In this document: piece after piece, positions 17,075 through 24,735 of the stretch
Layout: each line of letters starts with the position of its first letter
How positions within the stretch are numbered: position 1 is the stretch's first letter
Assembly: GCA_000169995.1 (NCBI GenBank)
Contig: AAZW01000005.1
Span: forward strand, 91,385 to 155,384
Direction: 5' to 3'
DNA: 64,000 nucleotides
Origin: Vibrionales bacterium SWAT-3
GTDB taxonomy: Bacteria > Pseudomonadota > Gammaproteobacteria > Enterobacterales > Vibrionaceae
Position numbers and translations under genes: made by a program
The notes under the pieces: model-generated
Told to the model about the DNA's origin: nothing
Database searches by the model: none
Seen by the model: the letters and a program-made list of their open reading frames with translations, nothing else

Positions 17075-18247
17075 ATGAAGTTAAAGACCTTCACTCTGTG
17101 CACTTTATTATCTGCCTCTGTAGCCGTTGCGTTTCAAGCACAAGCTTCCTCTGATACATATGAGGCTGTTGACGTACAACAGAATAAGCAGGAAAAAAAC
17201 GTACCAAACCTCCAATCACAAGCTGATTCTCTCGATGCTCATCACCAATCTTTCAAACAATCAGCCGACTTGATTCGACATACCTATGAAAGCCAGCTGT
17301 ACACACTCCCGGCCTTTAAAGAGGGTCATTACGGACTGCGCATGTATCGTCAAACATTAGATGATAAATACGCAGCAGCGGTATGGAGCGATATGGCTCG
17401 CGTCGCAAGTAAGCTCAGCAGCCTGTCGAATGATGTTCACACCATGGAGCAAATCGTCCTTTATTCAGAGAAACGTGTGGCTTCTTACGTCGGTGATGAC
17501 GATGAACGCAGTGTACGACGTTACAATATCACCAAGCATATGCCCGAATATCTATATCTAGGCGTTGATCTTCTTGGCTCTATGTCACGTGCCAATGAAT
17601 ACGGTTTAGAGCATAAGAACGATGCCAAGCTACGCGAAATCATTCGTCGCTATGACTTTTCTCGTTATGTAACCAATGAAGACATGGTGAAAGCGTGGGC
17701 GGCTCAACTAGCGAATCAAGTTTACTGGCTACGTCAGTTGGGTGAACAAGATGTGGTTGATGAGTTCGTCGATACCTTCAAAAAAGCGTATCCCGACGAC
17801 AAGGACAAGAAGCTTTCAAGCCAACAATACGGTAATAAGATCTATGGCATGACACATGTCATCTTTGGTGATTCCGAATACTACCAACATCAAGTAAGCG
17901 AGCAAGAGCACCAATGGATCTACGATTACTTTAGAGAAAACATCGATACCATCCTACTGCGTGCAAAAGAAGATGTGATTGCCGAAGTTGGCTTGACCTT
18001 CCTACTTGCTGGCTTGGAAGATGATCCAGTAGTAGAGAAGACCCGCCTTGCAATCCAAGCCTCTATTGATAAGAAACACGGGATGATCCCTTCTATCACG
18101 GGTGACTTTGACCTTGAGTACGGCGAACATCGCAACGTATTGGCAATCATGCTACTCGATTGGCAACAAGTGAACGAAGCGCCAACGTTCAAGGGCAACC
18201 CAAAGGTATTTAAAACGATTCCTTACGGGCTCGTTGAGAATAAATAG
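17075..18247 (+). CDS. DUF3541-type exported protein
   Basis: 390-aa protein with a cleavable signal peptide (MKLKTFTLCTLLSASVAVAF..AQA|SS, cleavage near residue 24). The mature part is helical and hydrophilic, with YLYLGVDLLGSMSRANEYGL and IYGMTHVIFGDSEYYQ. It is recognised as the DUF3541 family of vibrios and relatives; no function is established. Alpha/alpha-barrel-like helix repeats would fit, but this is a guess. Its terminator is split by an IS3-family element 40 bp after the stop. Confidence 0.75.
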   Translation: MKLKTFTLCTLLSASVAVAFQAQASSDTYEAVDVQQNKQEKNVPNLQSQADSLDAHHQSFKQSADLIRHTYESQLYTLPAFKEGHYGLRMYRQTLDDKYAAAVWSDMARVASKLSSLSNDVHTMEQIVLYSEKRVASYVGDDDERSVRRYNITKHMPEYLYLGVDLLGSMSRANEYGLEHKNDAKLREIIRRYDFSRYVTNEDMVKAWAAQLANQVYWLRQLGEQDVVDEFVDTFKKAYPDDKDKKLSSQQYGNKIYGMTHVIFGDSEYYQHQVSEQEHQWIYDYFRENIDTILLRAKEDVIAEVGLTFLLAGLEDDPVVEKTRLAIQASIDKKHGMIPSITGDFDLEYGEHRNVLAIMLLDWQQVNEAPTFKGNPKVFKTIPYGLVENK

Positions 18248-18273
18248 AACACTTAAGCCAGACGACAAAAACC

Positions 18274-18287
18274 AAAAAGCCGCACAC
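18274..18287 (+). terminator. Left half of a terminator split by the IS (5' arm and TSD)
   Basis: AAAAAGCCGCA (18274-18284) is the 5' arm whose partner TGCGGCTTTTT is found at 19730-19740, beyond the IS. CAC (18285-18287) is the 3-bp target duplication, repeated at 19714-19716. Joined without the IS, the sequence is a normal Rho-independent terminator for the DUF3541 gene. Confidence 0.85.
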
Positions 18288-18333
18288 TGAACTGACCCCC
18301 AATAGTTGGACACCAATTATTGGGGGTCTTTTT

Positions 18334-18843
18334 ATGTCCAAATATAACCGAGAGCTAAAATGTATCATTGCTAAGCAATACTTAGATGGCACATCATCTC
18401 TCTACTTAGCAAAACAATATTCAATTTCTTCAAGACAGATACGGTATTGGGCTCAAGTCTTTGCCATCCATGGTGCTAACTCATTTTTACCAACTAAGCA
18501 TGCTGCTACTGCTCAGGAAAAACGAAAAGCATTGAATTTAATGTGGACGAATGATTGGTCTCTCACGCACACTAGCGCAGTATTAAACCTCTCATCCCCT
18601 GGGATACTCTCTGTCTGGCTCAAAAGATTTAATGAGCTCGGTATCAAAGGGCTCAAAATGCGCCAGAAAGGAAGACCTCCAATGAAACAGCACCCTCAAC
18701 GTACCACTAAGCCTGATGATGAAATGACGCTTGAGGAGCTAAAAGAGGAGTTGCTCTACTTGCGAACCGAGAATGCCGTTCTAAAAAAGTTGGAAGAGTT
18801 GGAGCAGGAAAAAAACCGTCGAACAAAGAAAAAGCGGTCATAG
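18334..18843 (+). CDS. IS3-family OrfA (helix-turn-helix), copy 1
   Basis: 169-aa DNA-binding half of the transposase. The N-terminal HTH of the transposase_8/IS150 type is visible (IAKQYLDGTSSLYLAKQYSI). A second HTH follows (MWTNDWSLTHTSAVLNLSSP), and a C-terminal leucine-zipper-like helix (EELKEELLYLRTENAVLKKL) is used for dimer contacts in this family. An A7 run at 18809-18815 is a good slippery site for the -1 shift giving OrfAB. Confidence 0.92.
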   Translation: MSKYNRELKCIIAKQYLDGTSSLYLAKQYSISSRQIRYWAQVFAIHGANSFLPTKHAATAQEKRKALNLMWTNDWSLTHTSAVLNLSSPGILSVWLKRFNELGIKGLKMRQKGRPPMKQHPQRTTKPDDEMTLEELKEELLYLRTENAVLKKLEELEQEKNRRTKKKRS

Positions 18844-19682
18844 CTCTAACTCTTAAAGGCAAGTACCCGTTAAAGCACTTACTGCACACTCTACAGCTGG
18901 CAAAAAGTGTCTTTTATTATCAAGTTCAAACGAGCAAGCGCCCAAATAGCTACGAACGTGAGCTGCGGTTGATAAAGTCAATTTATCATGAACATAAGGG
19001 ACGATACGGCTACCGCCGTATTCACTTGGAACTAAAAAATCGGGGGTTCGTGCTTAATCACAAAACGGTTCAAAGGCTTATGGCTCAGCTCAACCTTAAA
19101 TCGACGGTCAGGATTAAAAAGTATCGTTCATACCGAGGAGAGTCTGGAACAGCTGCTCCCAACGTGCTTGAAAGAGATTTTAGTGCGACTCAACCCGATG
19201 AAAAATGGGTAACTGATGTCACGGAGTTTAAAGTCAAAGAGCAGAAAGTATACTTATCTCCCGTTGTCGACTTGTTTACTCAGGAGGTGGTTGCTTATAG
19301 AGTGGCCAAGAATGCCTGCTTGCCGCTTGTCACGGATATGCTAACGGAGGCTATATCAACGCTTAAACCCAACTCAAAGCCAATTATACATAGCGACCAA
19401 GGTTGGCAATATCGTCATCGACAGTATCAGAAAAAGGTAGCGGAGAGTGGGTTAACGCAAAGCATGTCGAGAAAAGGTAACTGCTTGGATAATGCTGTTG
19501 CTGAAAATTTTTTTGCTTTACTCAAAACAGAGATGTATCACAACCAAAGCTTTGAAGATGCAGATGCTCTGATAGCGCAAATCAAAGAGTATATCGAGTA
19601 CTACAATACCAAACGTATAAAAGTGAAACTAAAAGGCCTGACTCCGATAGAATATCGAACTCAGGCCTTGAAAGCCGCTTAA
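18843..19682 (+). CDS. IS3-family OrfB transposase (DDE), copy 1
   Basis: Catalytic half of the transposase. From an ATG at 18969 it is 237 aa, but the frame stays open upstream past the end of orfA and is almost certainly expressed as an OrfAB fusion through -1 frameshifting. The upstream part includes the HTH_21-like HLLHTLQLAKSVFYYQ. DDE residues are visible: D in WVTDVTEFKV, D in IHSDQGWQYRH and E in NAVAENFFALLKTE, with SRKGNCLDNAVAE the IS3/IS150 hallmark. The element appears intact. Confidence 0.92.
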   Translation, partial: ALTLKGKYPLKHLLHTLQLAKSVFYYQVQTSKRPNSYERELRLIKSIYHEHKGRYGYRRIHLELKNRGFVLNHKTVQRLMAQLNLKSTVRIKKYRSYRGESGTAAPNVLERDFSATQPDEKWVTDVTEFKVKEQKVYLSPVVDLFTQEVVAYRVAKNACLPLVTDMLTEAISTLKPNSKPIIHSDQGWQYRHRQYQKKVAESGLTQSMSRKGNCLDNAVAENFFALLKTEMYHNQSFEDADALIAQIKEYIEYYNTKRIKVKLKGLTPIEYRTQALKAA

Positions 19683-19713
19683 CAGAAATGTCCAACTTTA
19701 CGGGGTCACTTCA

Positions 19714-19742
19714 CACCTTTATGAAGGCATGCGGCTTTTTAA
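19714..19742 (+). terminator. Right half of the split terminator
   Basis: CAC duplication, then CTTTATGAAGGCA and the 3' arm TGCGGCTTTTT (19730-19740). It pairs with the 5' arm left of the IS; the inner CTT/AAG pairs form the apical part of the original hairpin. Confidence 0.85.
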
Positions 19743-19789
19743 TACCTGAAACATATCAATAGCGCGGACAAAGCATAACGCTAAAACGC

Positions 19790-20407
19790 TCAGACAGCCT
19801 TGTTCATCACTATAGTGAAATCACCTTCGGTGTAACCCTCAATCAAAGAGACATCGTCACACAGCGTTTTACAGAAGCGATAGACGCCCTGGGGGTGATA
19901 ACTCATCAAGGTATTGCGCGAAGGGTACTGGCTAGAGTTAAGAAGGTTAAATATGACGGTTTGATTTGCTAGGTCAAACATCCGAGTAATCATATTCGTC
20001 AGGTAATCAGAATCTCGACAAATGTAATTCAATGAACCGCTAGCGATAACCACGTCATGGGTTTCGAGAGGCATCTTGCTCATGTCACCCGGAATAAATT
20101 GGCAGCGAGCTTCTGTGTACTTTTGCTTGGCCGTTTTAAGGAAGCCAGAATGCTGATCAACACCTGTGTATGATTGGAGACGATAAATGCTGTCGAGTAG
20201 TTCAAACAGATCTCCGTAACCACACCCTAAGTCCAAAACACTTTTTTTCTCAAAGTCTGTCGCGCGCGCGATCACTTCGAAGCGACACAACTGGCTCTCT
20301 TCGTTGGTCCAACCTAGAGACTTTGCTTTGTCCCCTTTCCAACGATGGGTTTGCTTTCGGTGATACCAATACACCTTAAAACGATCGCGCCAATGCATTA
20401 CACGCAA
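19790..20407 (-). CDS. Class I SAM-dependent methyltransferase
   Basis: 205-aa methyltransferase. SAM-binding motif I is VLDLGCGYGDLFELL (about residues 58-72), with the acidic end of beta 2 in YTGVDQHSGFL and motif II/III region CQFIPGDMSKMP and HDVVIASGSLNYI. No substrate-defining domain is present, so the target (small molecule, RNA or lipid) is unknown. It follows the small membrane protein gene with 22 bp between them and may be co-transcribed with it. Confidence 0.85.
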   Translation of the reverse strand: MRVMHWRDRFKVYWYHRKQTHRWKGDKAKSLGWTNEESQLCRFEVIARATDFEKKSVLDLGCGYGDLFELLDSIYRLQSYTGVDQHSGFLKTAKQKYTEARCQFIPGDMSKMPLETHDVVIASGSLNYICRDSDYLTNMITRMFDLANQTVIFNLLNSSQYPSRNTLMSYHPQGVYRFCKTLCDDVSLIEGYTEGDFTIVMNKAV

Positions 20408-20429
20408 CTCAACGACATAGTCAGGCTAG

Positions 20430-20744
20430 TTAGACTTCAGAGTCGTTAGTAAATAAACCACCGATCTTGTAGCCAATTGCATAGCAAACCGCGGCAACGG
20501 TCACGAACACCAGTGCTGAGAAGAAGTACGCTGCCGATGCTGCTACACCTGCGCCCCAGACAACGCTAAATACCAAACCGAGATAAGCTTCTTTTGGCCA
20601 CTGAGATATAGGAAACTGTTCACCACCAGCAATAAGATAAACCATTGCAAATAAGCCAATCAAGGTGGTGATAAGACCAATAAGAACGCGCATGTTCATG
20701 GGAAGACCTTTGATTTGTTGAATTTGGTTGCCACTATTGTTCAT
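20430..20744 (-). CDS. Small three-helix membrane protein, unknown
   Basis: 104-aa protein with three hydrophobic segments (MRVLIGLITTLIGLFAMVYL, then two helices in the second half) and an acidic C-terminus. A TTG at 20753 would add three residues. ATG 20744 was chosen, though MNMRVLIG about 17 residues in has AAAGG before it and is also possible. No family recognised. It may form an operon with the downstream methyltransferase. Confidence 0.6.
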   Translation of the reverse strand: MNNSGNQIQQIKGLPMNMRVLIGLITTLIGLFAMVYLIAGGEQFPISQWPKEAYLGLVFSVVWGAGVAASAAYFFSALVFVTVAAVCYAIGYKIGGLFTNDSEV

Positions 20745-20913
20745 CGGTACCAAATATCGCTACTCGAAACCGCATACCACTAATCGCAACCTAATAATAT
20801 TCAAGTATATAGGATAAAAGAGGCTTGCTCTATTACTCTTCAGAGTGAAGCTTCACTCACTATAACAGCACGAAAAACCTAGTCCTCATCTCATTCGACT
20901 TTGTAACAGCCAC

Positions 20914-20967
20914 AAAAAAGCGGAGACCTTCCTTACGTAAACCCCGTAAACAAGGTCTCCGCTTTGA
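20914..20967 (-). terminator. Rho-independent terminator of nupC
   Basis: Fourteen-pair stem AAAGCGGAGACCTT/AAGGTCTCCGCTTT with a T-run on the minus strand (A-run 20914-20919). It ends the leftward nupC unit 31 bp after the stop. Confidence 0.9.
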
Positions 20968-20997
20968 CTGAATCTAGCGGCTTTTGCTCAATCTAGA

Positions 20998-22206
20998 TTA
21001 AAGCAGGATGAAGATACCCGCTAAACATGCACTCATTAGGTTTGCTAGCGTACCAGCAGCGACTGCTTTCAAACCTAGATTCGCTACTTCAGCGCGACGC
21101 TCTGGTGCCATTACACCAATAGAACCCAGTTGAATCGCAATAGAGCCGATGTTAGCAAAGCCACACAGTGCAAATGTCACAATCACTTGGCTGTGTTCAG
21201 ACAGTAGCGCTTTATTTTCAACGAAGTCGATGAAAGCAACAAACTCGTTCATTACGATCTTCTGACCAATGTAAGAACCCGCCATTAATACTTCATCACT
21301 CGGAATACCGATTAGCCATGCTAGTGGTGAGAATAGGTAACCGAAGATAGCTTGTAGCGTGATACCCGCAAAGCCGAACGTATCACCTAGGCTTTCTAAG
21401 CCAGTGTTTACCATGGCAATCACACTCACAAATGCAATCAACATCGTACCAACCGCCACTGCGACTTTCATACCGTTCATCGCGCCGCTAGCCAGCGCAT
21501 CAATCACGTTGCTTTGGTCAGCTTTATCTAGCTCAATGTGGTCGTAGTCACTCGGTGTGCTGCGTTCAGGAACGATGATCTTCGCCATTAACAAACTACC
21601 CGGAGCCGCCATGAAGCTCGCAGCAATAAGGTATTTAAGTTCAACACCAAAGCCTGCATAACCACCAAGCACACTGCCAGCTACCGACGCCATACCACCA
21701 GCCATTACAGCAAACAGTTCAGAACGAGTCATAGACTTTAAAAAAGGACTAATAAGAAGAGGTGACTCACCCTGAGAAAGGAAGATATTACCGGTCGCAA
21801 CCAGAGATTCAGCTTTACTTGTGCCAAGCAGTTTTTGCACCGCTCCGCCTAAGATTTGAATCACTTTTTGCATGATGCCTAAGTAATAAAGCGCAGAGAT
21901 CAAAGCACTGAAGAAGATAATGATTGGAAGTACGCGAACCGCGAAAATGAAGCCTTCAGTAGCAAGGTCGCCGAAAAGGAAAGCAATACCCGCATCAGCA
22001 AAACCAAGCAGGCTAGAAACGCCATTACTTAGGCTTGTTAACGCCAACTGTCCCCATGGGAAATACAATACTAGAGCAGCAAAGCCAATCTGAAGTAAAA
22101 GAGCACGAGAGACGGTTTTCCAGTTGATCGAAGAACGACTTTCAGATAGCAGGTACGCGCAAGCAATCAGTGCAATAACACCGACAAAACCAAATAGAAT
22201 ATTCAT
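20998..22206 (-). CDS. nupC: Concentrative nucleoside transporter NupC
   Basis: 402-aa nucleoside:cation symporter of the CNT family with eight or more membrane segments and the Nucleos_tra2 layout. Recognisable pieces are VATGNIFLSQGESPLLISPF near residue 137, GGMASVAGSVLGGYAGFG near residue 170 and the C-terminal VTFALCGFANIGSIAIQLGS carrying the nucleoside-contacting residues. It imports nucleosides across the inner membrane. Upstream lie a 39-aa ORF, a structured leader and a PurR-like box, so control by purines is likely. Vibrios carry several CNT paralogues; which one this is cannot be told. Confidence 0.92.
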   Translation of the reverse strand: MNILFGFVGVIALIACAYLLSESRSSINWKTVSRALLLQIGFAALVLYFPWGQLALTSLSNGVSSLLGFADAGIAFLFGDLATEGFIFAVRVLPIIIFFSALISALYYLGIMQKVIQILGGAVQKLLGTSKAESLVATGNIFLSQGESPLLISPFLKSMTRSELFAVMAGGMASVAGSVLGGYAGFGVELKYLIAASFMAAPGSLLMAKIIVPERSTPSDYDHIELDKADQSNVIDALASGAMNGMKVAVAVGTMLIAFVSVIAMVNTGLESLGDTFGFAGITLQAIFGYLFSPLAWLIGIPSDEVLMAGSYIGQKIVMNEFVAFIDFVENKALLSEHSQVIVTFALCGFANIGSIAIQLGSIGVMAPERRAEVANLGLKAVAAGTLANLMSACLAGIFILL

Positions 22207-22224
22207 AATGTGTCCTAGTAATCC

Positions 22225-22344
22225 TTATAGAGTGAACATGAGCCAAGCGAATGACATCAAAGGAACAGGACAAAGAACCGCAAGCAAAACGCTACGCGAT
22301 GAAGGGGCTAACAAAGTTAGCGACTGTAACAACGAGTTGTTCAT
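22225..22344 (-). CDS. 39-aa small ORF upstream of nupC (leader peptide candidate)
   Basis: ATG at 22344, 39 codons, TAA at 22225, only 18 bp before the nupC ATG. A strong Shine-Dalgarno (AAGGTGA) stands 7 bases before the start. The product begins MNNSLLQSLT and contains one hydrophobic stretch (VLLAVLCPVPLMSFAWLMF), so it could be a small membrane protein or a leader whose translation is coupled to nupC. The ribosome site lies directly after the closing stem of a structured leader. No homolog recognised. Confidence 0.55.
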   Translation of the reverse strand: MNNSLLQSLTLLAPSSRSVLLAVLCPVPLMSFAWLMFTL

Positions 22345-22460
22345 GTAAAAAATCACCTTATACAAGCAGTGGAACGTAGCTGGTCCGGTCCGTGGGGTCA
22401 TTCACATATCCATGTGACGGCTTGTATTGGCTAAGCACCGGCTTAAAACCGGAAGAGAAG
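22345..22460 (-). promoter_or_regulatory. Structured mRNA leader of nupC (riboswitch-like candidate)
   Basis: On the transcript a closing helix ATACAAGC (22427-22420) pairs with GCTTGTAT (22367-22360). It encloses a hairpin TCACAT-GGAT-ATGTGA (22417-22402) and a C- and G-rich stretch with GGACCGGACC; a preceding hairpin CCGG-N7-CCGG lies at 22452-22438. The closing helix ends immediately before the AAGGTGA ribosome site of the small ORF. The multi-helix layout suggests ligand- or protein-controlled initiation. It does not match the purine riboswitch core or another class known to me. Confidence 0.45.
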
Positions 22461-22497
22461 TATAAACAGTTGATTGAGACTTTCATCACATTTTTTA

Positions 22498-22513
22498 ACG
22501 CAAACGATCGCGC
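22498..22513. promoter_or_regulatory. PurR-like box upstream of nupC leader
   Basis: ACGCAAACGATCGCGC agrees with the PurR consensus ANGCAANCGNTTNCNT at all but two specified positions. It lies just upstream of the leader, where the nupC promoter would be expected. Confidence 0.5.
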
Positions 22514-22599
22514 GGTCAAAAAACACACAAATCGAACTATTTACCGTGATAATTCATTTTACCAGCAATAAATAAGAAAAATAAAAACGCCATTAAAAC

Positions 22600-22626
22600 A
22601 AAAAGCCACATGAAGTGGCTTTTTCA
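22600..22626 (-). terminator. Rho-independent terminator of lipoprotein gene
   Basis: Ten-pair stem AAAAAGCCAC/GTGGCTTTTT with a 5-nt loop. It serves the leftward lipoprotein gene ending at 22651. Confidence 0.85.
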
Positions 22627-22650
22627 AAATATGTTAGAAAGTAGGAATGA

Positions 22651-23271
22651 CTAGTTTAGTAGTGCACTTTTCACTTCAGCATCTCGAAATATCTCTTCAA
22701 AGCGCTGTTTGTAGATCAGTTGCATCTCATTGATGATTGCACCGCCATCAGGCACATCATTCTCCCCTTGGAAGTTTTTGCTGAGTAGCTTTTTGCCCGC
22801 TTCATCATAAATAATCACATTAACGTTGTACCAAGAGTTGTCCGTGAACGCGTGGAAGTCATACTTCCATTCATTCAAGACGAACATCATTGATTTATTG
22901 TTGAACGCTTTCATCTGCTCAGCGACCTTGGTGATATCCTCTTCCGGTGTCGTCTCAACAGACTCAACGACTACTTGCTGTTTTTTCAAGCCTGCTACTA
23001 ATCTATCCGTTAAAAACTGAGACATGGGCTGCTGTGTCGCCGTGTTGTAGGTATAAGGAATACCTAATGAGCTACGAATGATGCCCTCGAACTTTGGTTC
23101 TTTATCGTGATCAAGAACGTACGGGCGCTTGTCGATCACAGCGATAGTCAGTGCTTTTTCTTGTGGGACTTCGTTGAGTTGAGGCGCACTCTGCTCTGCG
23201 GTTAATACTGTTGCACAGCCAGAAAGCCCTAGAGATACTGCAGCGAGCAGCAAACTGACGAGTTTTTTCAT
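22651..23271 (-). CDS. Outer-membrane-type lipoprotein, unknown
   Basis: 206-aa protein with a lipoprotein signal peptide (MKKLVSLLLAAVSLGLSGC, lipobox LSGC, Cys at residue 19). The mature part contains TIAVIDKRPYVLDHDKEPKF, a middle region predicted helical and a C-terminal beta segment (WKYDFHAFTDNSWYNVNVII). Residues +2/+3 are A and T, not Asp, so outer-membrane sorting is expected. No family was recognised. Stands alone with its own terminator. Confidence 0.75.
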   Translation of the reverse strand: MKKLVSLLLAAVSLGLSGCATVLTAEQSAPQLNEVPQEKALTIAVIDKRPYVLDHDKEPKFEGIIRSSLGIPYTYNTATQQPMSQFLTDRLVAGLKKQQVVVESVETTPEEDITKVAEQMKAFNNKSMMFVLNEWKYDFHAFTDNSWYNVNVIIYDEAGKKLLSKNFQGENDVPDGGAIINEMQLIYKQRFEEIFRDAEVKSALLN

Positions 23272-23684
23272 TAGATTTACCTATCTTATTGTTTTGAATA
23301 GGTTGTTCTAACAAACATTCCCTCCCTCCGTAAATATTCAGCATATCAATAGTTTGTGTAATCTTTATTTCTATAAATTAGCTCACACATCGGGTTGAAT
23401 TTATTGAGTCGTCAGTCAATACAACGCTAAGTAACAAGCCTTGTAAATGAGAGTTATGAAATGAACGAAATATGTTCAACCCATGTAGATCACCAAGTAA
23501 GCGCTTAGTTAATTCTGTGTGATTATTAGCAGTTTTCTGTGCTCTACCTCATTTAGCGTGACTTCAAGATTCATCTTAAGTTTAGATGCGTATATACTTT
23601 GTAGGTATCTCACCAAATAATATCTATAAAATACTAATAGAGCTGATCAGATATAACAGCCTTTGAGACTAAGAGAGGAAACAC
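23272..23684. other. Intergenic region, no gene seen
   Basis: About 410 bp, A+T rich, between divergent genes. No ORF with a ribosome site, hairpin-plus-T-run or clear dyad was found; it presumably carries both promoters. Confidence 0.5.
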
Positions 23685-24170
23685 GTGAAGAAAATGGAAG
23701 CTCCGCACGATATGAACATTGGAGCTAAATTCAAAACAAATAGACACGGTTATGTGACAGTAGTTGAATATTATAATACTCATACTGTTATCGTCGCGTT
23801 TGAAAACACCGGAAATATTCGAGCTATCAGTGCGGCTAAATTACGTACAGGTCAACTGACTGATCGTTCGGTTGCTCCTGAATCAATAATGATTGGCGAA
23901 CAGGTTGAATCGGTTAAACACGGAATATTAACCATTACTCAAGTTGAGTCTGAAAATATTGTTGTGTTAACAAATGCTGACAATGAAGAAATTAGAATGC
24001 TTTTGCCAGCAGTACAAAAAATGAAAGACAAAGTTGAAGATATTGATGAAGATAAACTTGAAGCATCAAAGCCAACCTCTCTAAGCCAGCTAACTAAAAG
24101 AAGTAAAAAGACTAAAGACGTTAATAGCATGCTTAAGAAAATGCTTACCGATTACGGAAGATACGATTAA
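23685..24170 (+). CDS. Unknown protein with two KOW/SH3-like repeats
   Basis: 161-aa soluble protein starting at a GTG preceded by GAGAGGAAACAC. It contains a tandem duplication of a beta-rich unit of about 45 residues: IGAKFKTNRHGYVTVVEYYN near residue 10 and IGEQVESVKHGILTITQVES near residue 70. Each runs through alternating hydrophobics to a charged segment. Small beta-barrels of the KOW/SH3 type look similar, so nucleic-acid or protein binding is possible. A highly charged Lys/Asp tail follows. Codon use is A+T-richer than its neighbours, a hint of transfer. No family recognised. Confidence 0.65.
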   Translation: MKKMEAPHDMNIGAKFKTNRHGYVTVVEYYNTHTVIVAFENTGNIRAISAAKLRTGQLTDRSVAPESIMIGEQVESVKHGILTITQVESENIVVLTNADNEEIRMLLPAVQKMKDKVEDIDEDKLEASKPTSLSQLTKRSKKTKDVNSMLKKMLTDYGRYD

Positions 24171-24327
24171 TTCAATATTTAATCTCAGCTAAACCTTTCA
24201 AGATTCATATTCTAATATCCAAATAAAGATCCTCCTCCCTATCTAAATAAAAGACGTTGCATATTCAAGTGAGAACTTAATTTGATCAAGATCCCACTCT
24301 GAATTTCTCGCGCAACTTAACGAGATC

Positions 24328-24360
24328 TGCGTCACAATCTCATTTTAACTTTGTGACGCA
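24328..24360. promoter_or_regulatory. Long operator dyad upstream of PTS operon
   Basis: Perfect inverted repeat TGCGTCACAA-N13-TTGTGACGCA, arms two helical turns apart, about 95 bp before the IIB gene. This is a strong candidate operator for a dimeric or tetrameric regulator; the regulator gene is not adjacent. A possible promoter (TTGAAA near 24369) starts just downstream. Confidence 0.6.
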
Positions 24361-24455
24361 AGTCTTATTGAAATCTCAATATTTCCATTAATATGCTCCC
24401 ACACAATAAGAGAACGAAGTTTCTCAAACCTTAAAATCCAATCGAGACAAATATT

Positions 24456-24725
24456 ATGAAAAAGATTCTTGTAGTTTGCGGTAACGGCCTTGGTACTTCT
24501 CTAATGATGGAAATGGCAGTGAAAGATGTGGCTAAGAAAATTGGTTTTGAAGCTGAAGTTGATCACGAAGATCTATCTTCTGCAGCATCAAGCACTGCGG
24601 ATATCTGGGTTGCTGCAACTGACGTTGCGAATCAACTAAAAGAAGCCGGTAAAGAAAACATCATCAGTCTACAAAATATTTTTGACAAAGCATCAATCGA
24701 AGAACAACTAAAAACTTTCATGTAA
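24456..24725 (+). CDS. ulaB: PTS EIIB, ascorbate/galactitol-type
   Basis: 89-aa phosphocarrier of the lactose/cellobiose-like IIB fold. The phosphorylated Cys is in VVCGNGLGTSLMMEM (Cys8), the signature of UlaB/SgaB-type IIB proteins. It passes phosphate from the IIA protein (third gene of the operon) to the sugar carried by IIC. First gene of a three-gene operon, 10 bp before the IIC gene. Assignment to ascorbate rests on family resemblance; relatives carry other sugar acids. Confidence 0.85.
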   Translation: MKKILVVCGNGLGTSLMMEMAVKDVAKKIGFEAEVDHEDLSSAASSTADIWVAATDVANQLKEAGKENIISLQNIFDKASIEEQLKTFM

Positions 24726-24735
24726 GGTCAAATTT

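Larger units (their letters stand above)
18288..19713 (+). mobile_element. IS3-family insertion sequence, copy 1
   Basis: 1426-bp element with imperfect terminal inverted repeats (TGAACTGACCCCCAATAGTT left; right end read inward TGAAGTGACCCCGTAAAGTT) and a 3-bp duplication CAC. It carries orfA and orfB in the usual IS3 arrangement with orfB in the -1 frame. It is inserted inside a terminator hairpin. A second, nearly identical copy lies at 54580-56005 in inverse orientation. Confidence 0.95.

Noticed and set aside
18707..18889. 60-aa ORF antisense to orfA, repeated at 55404-55586
   Set aside because: It is found twice only because the IS is present twice; shadow of orfA.
22345..22460. Purine, c-di-GMP-I or preQ1-type riboswitch at nupC
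   Set aside because: The helices do not carry the conserved core bases of these classes as I know them; kept only as an unclassified structured leader.
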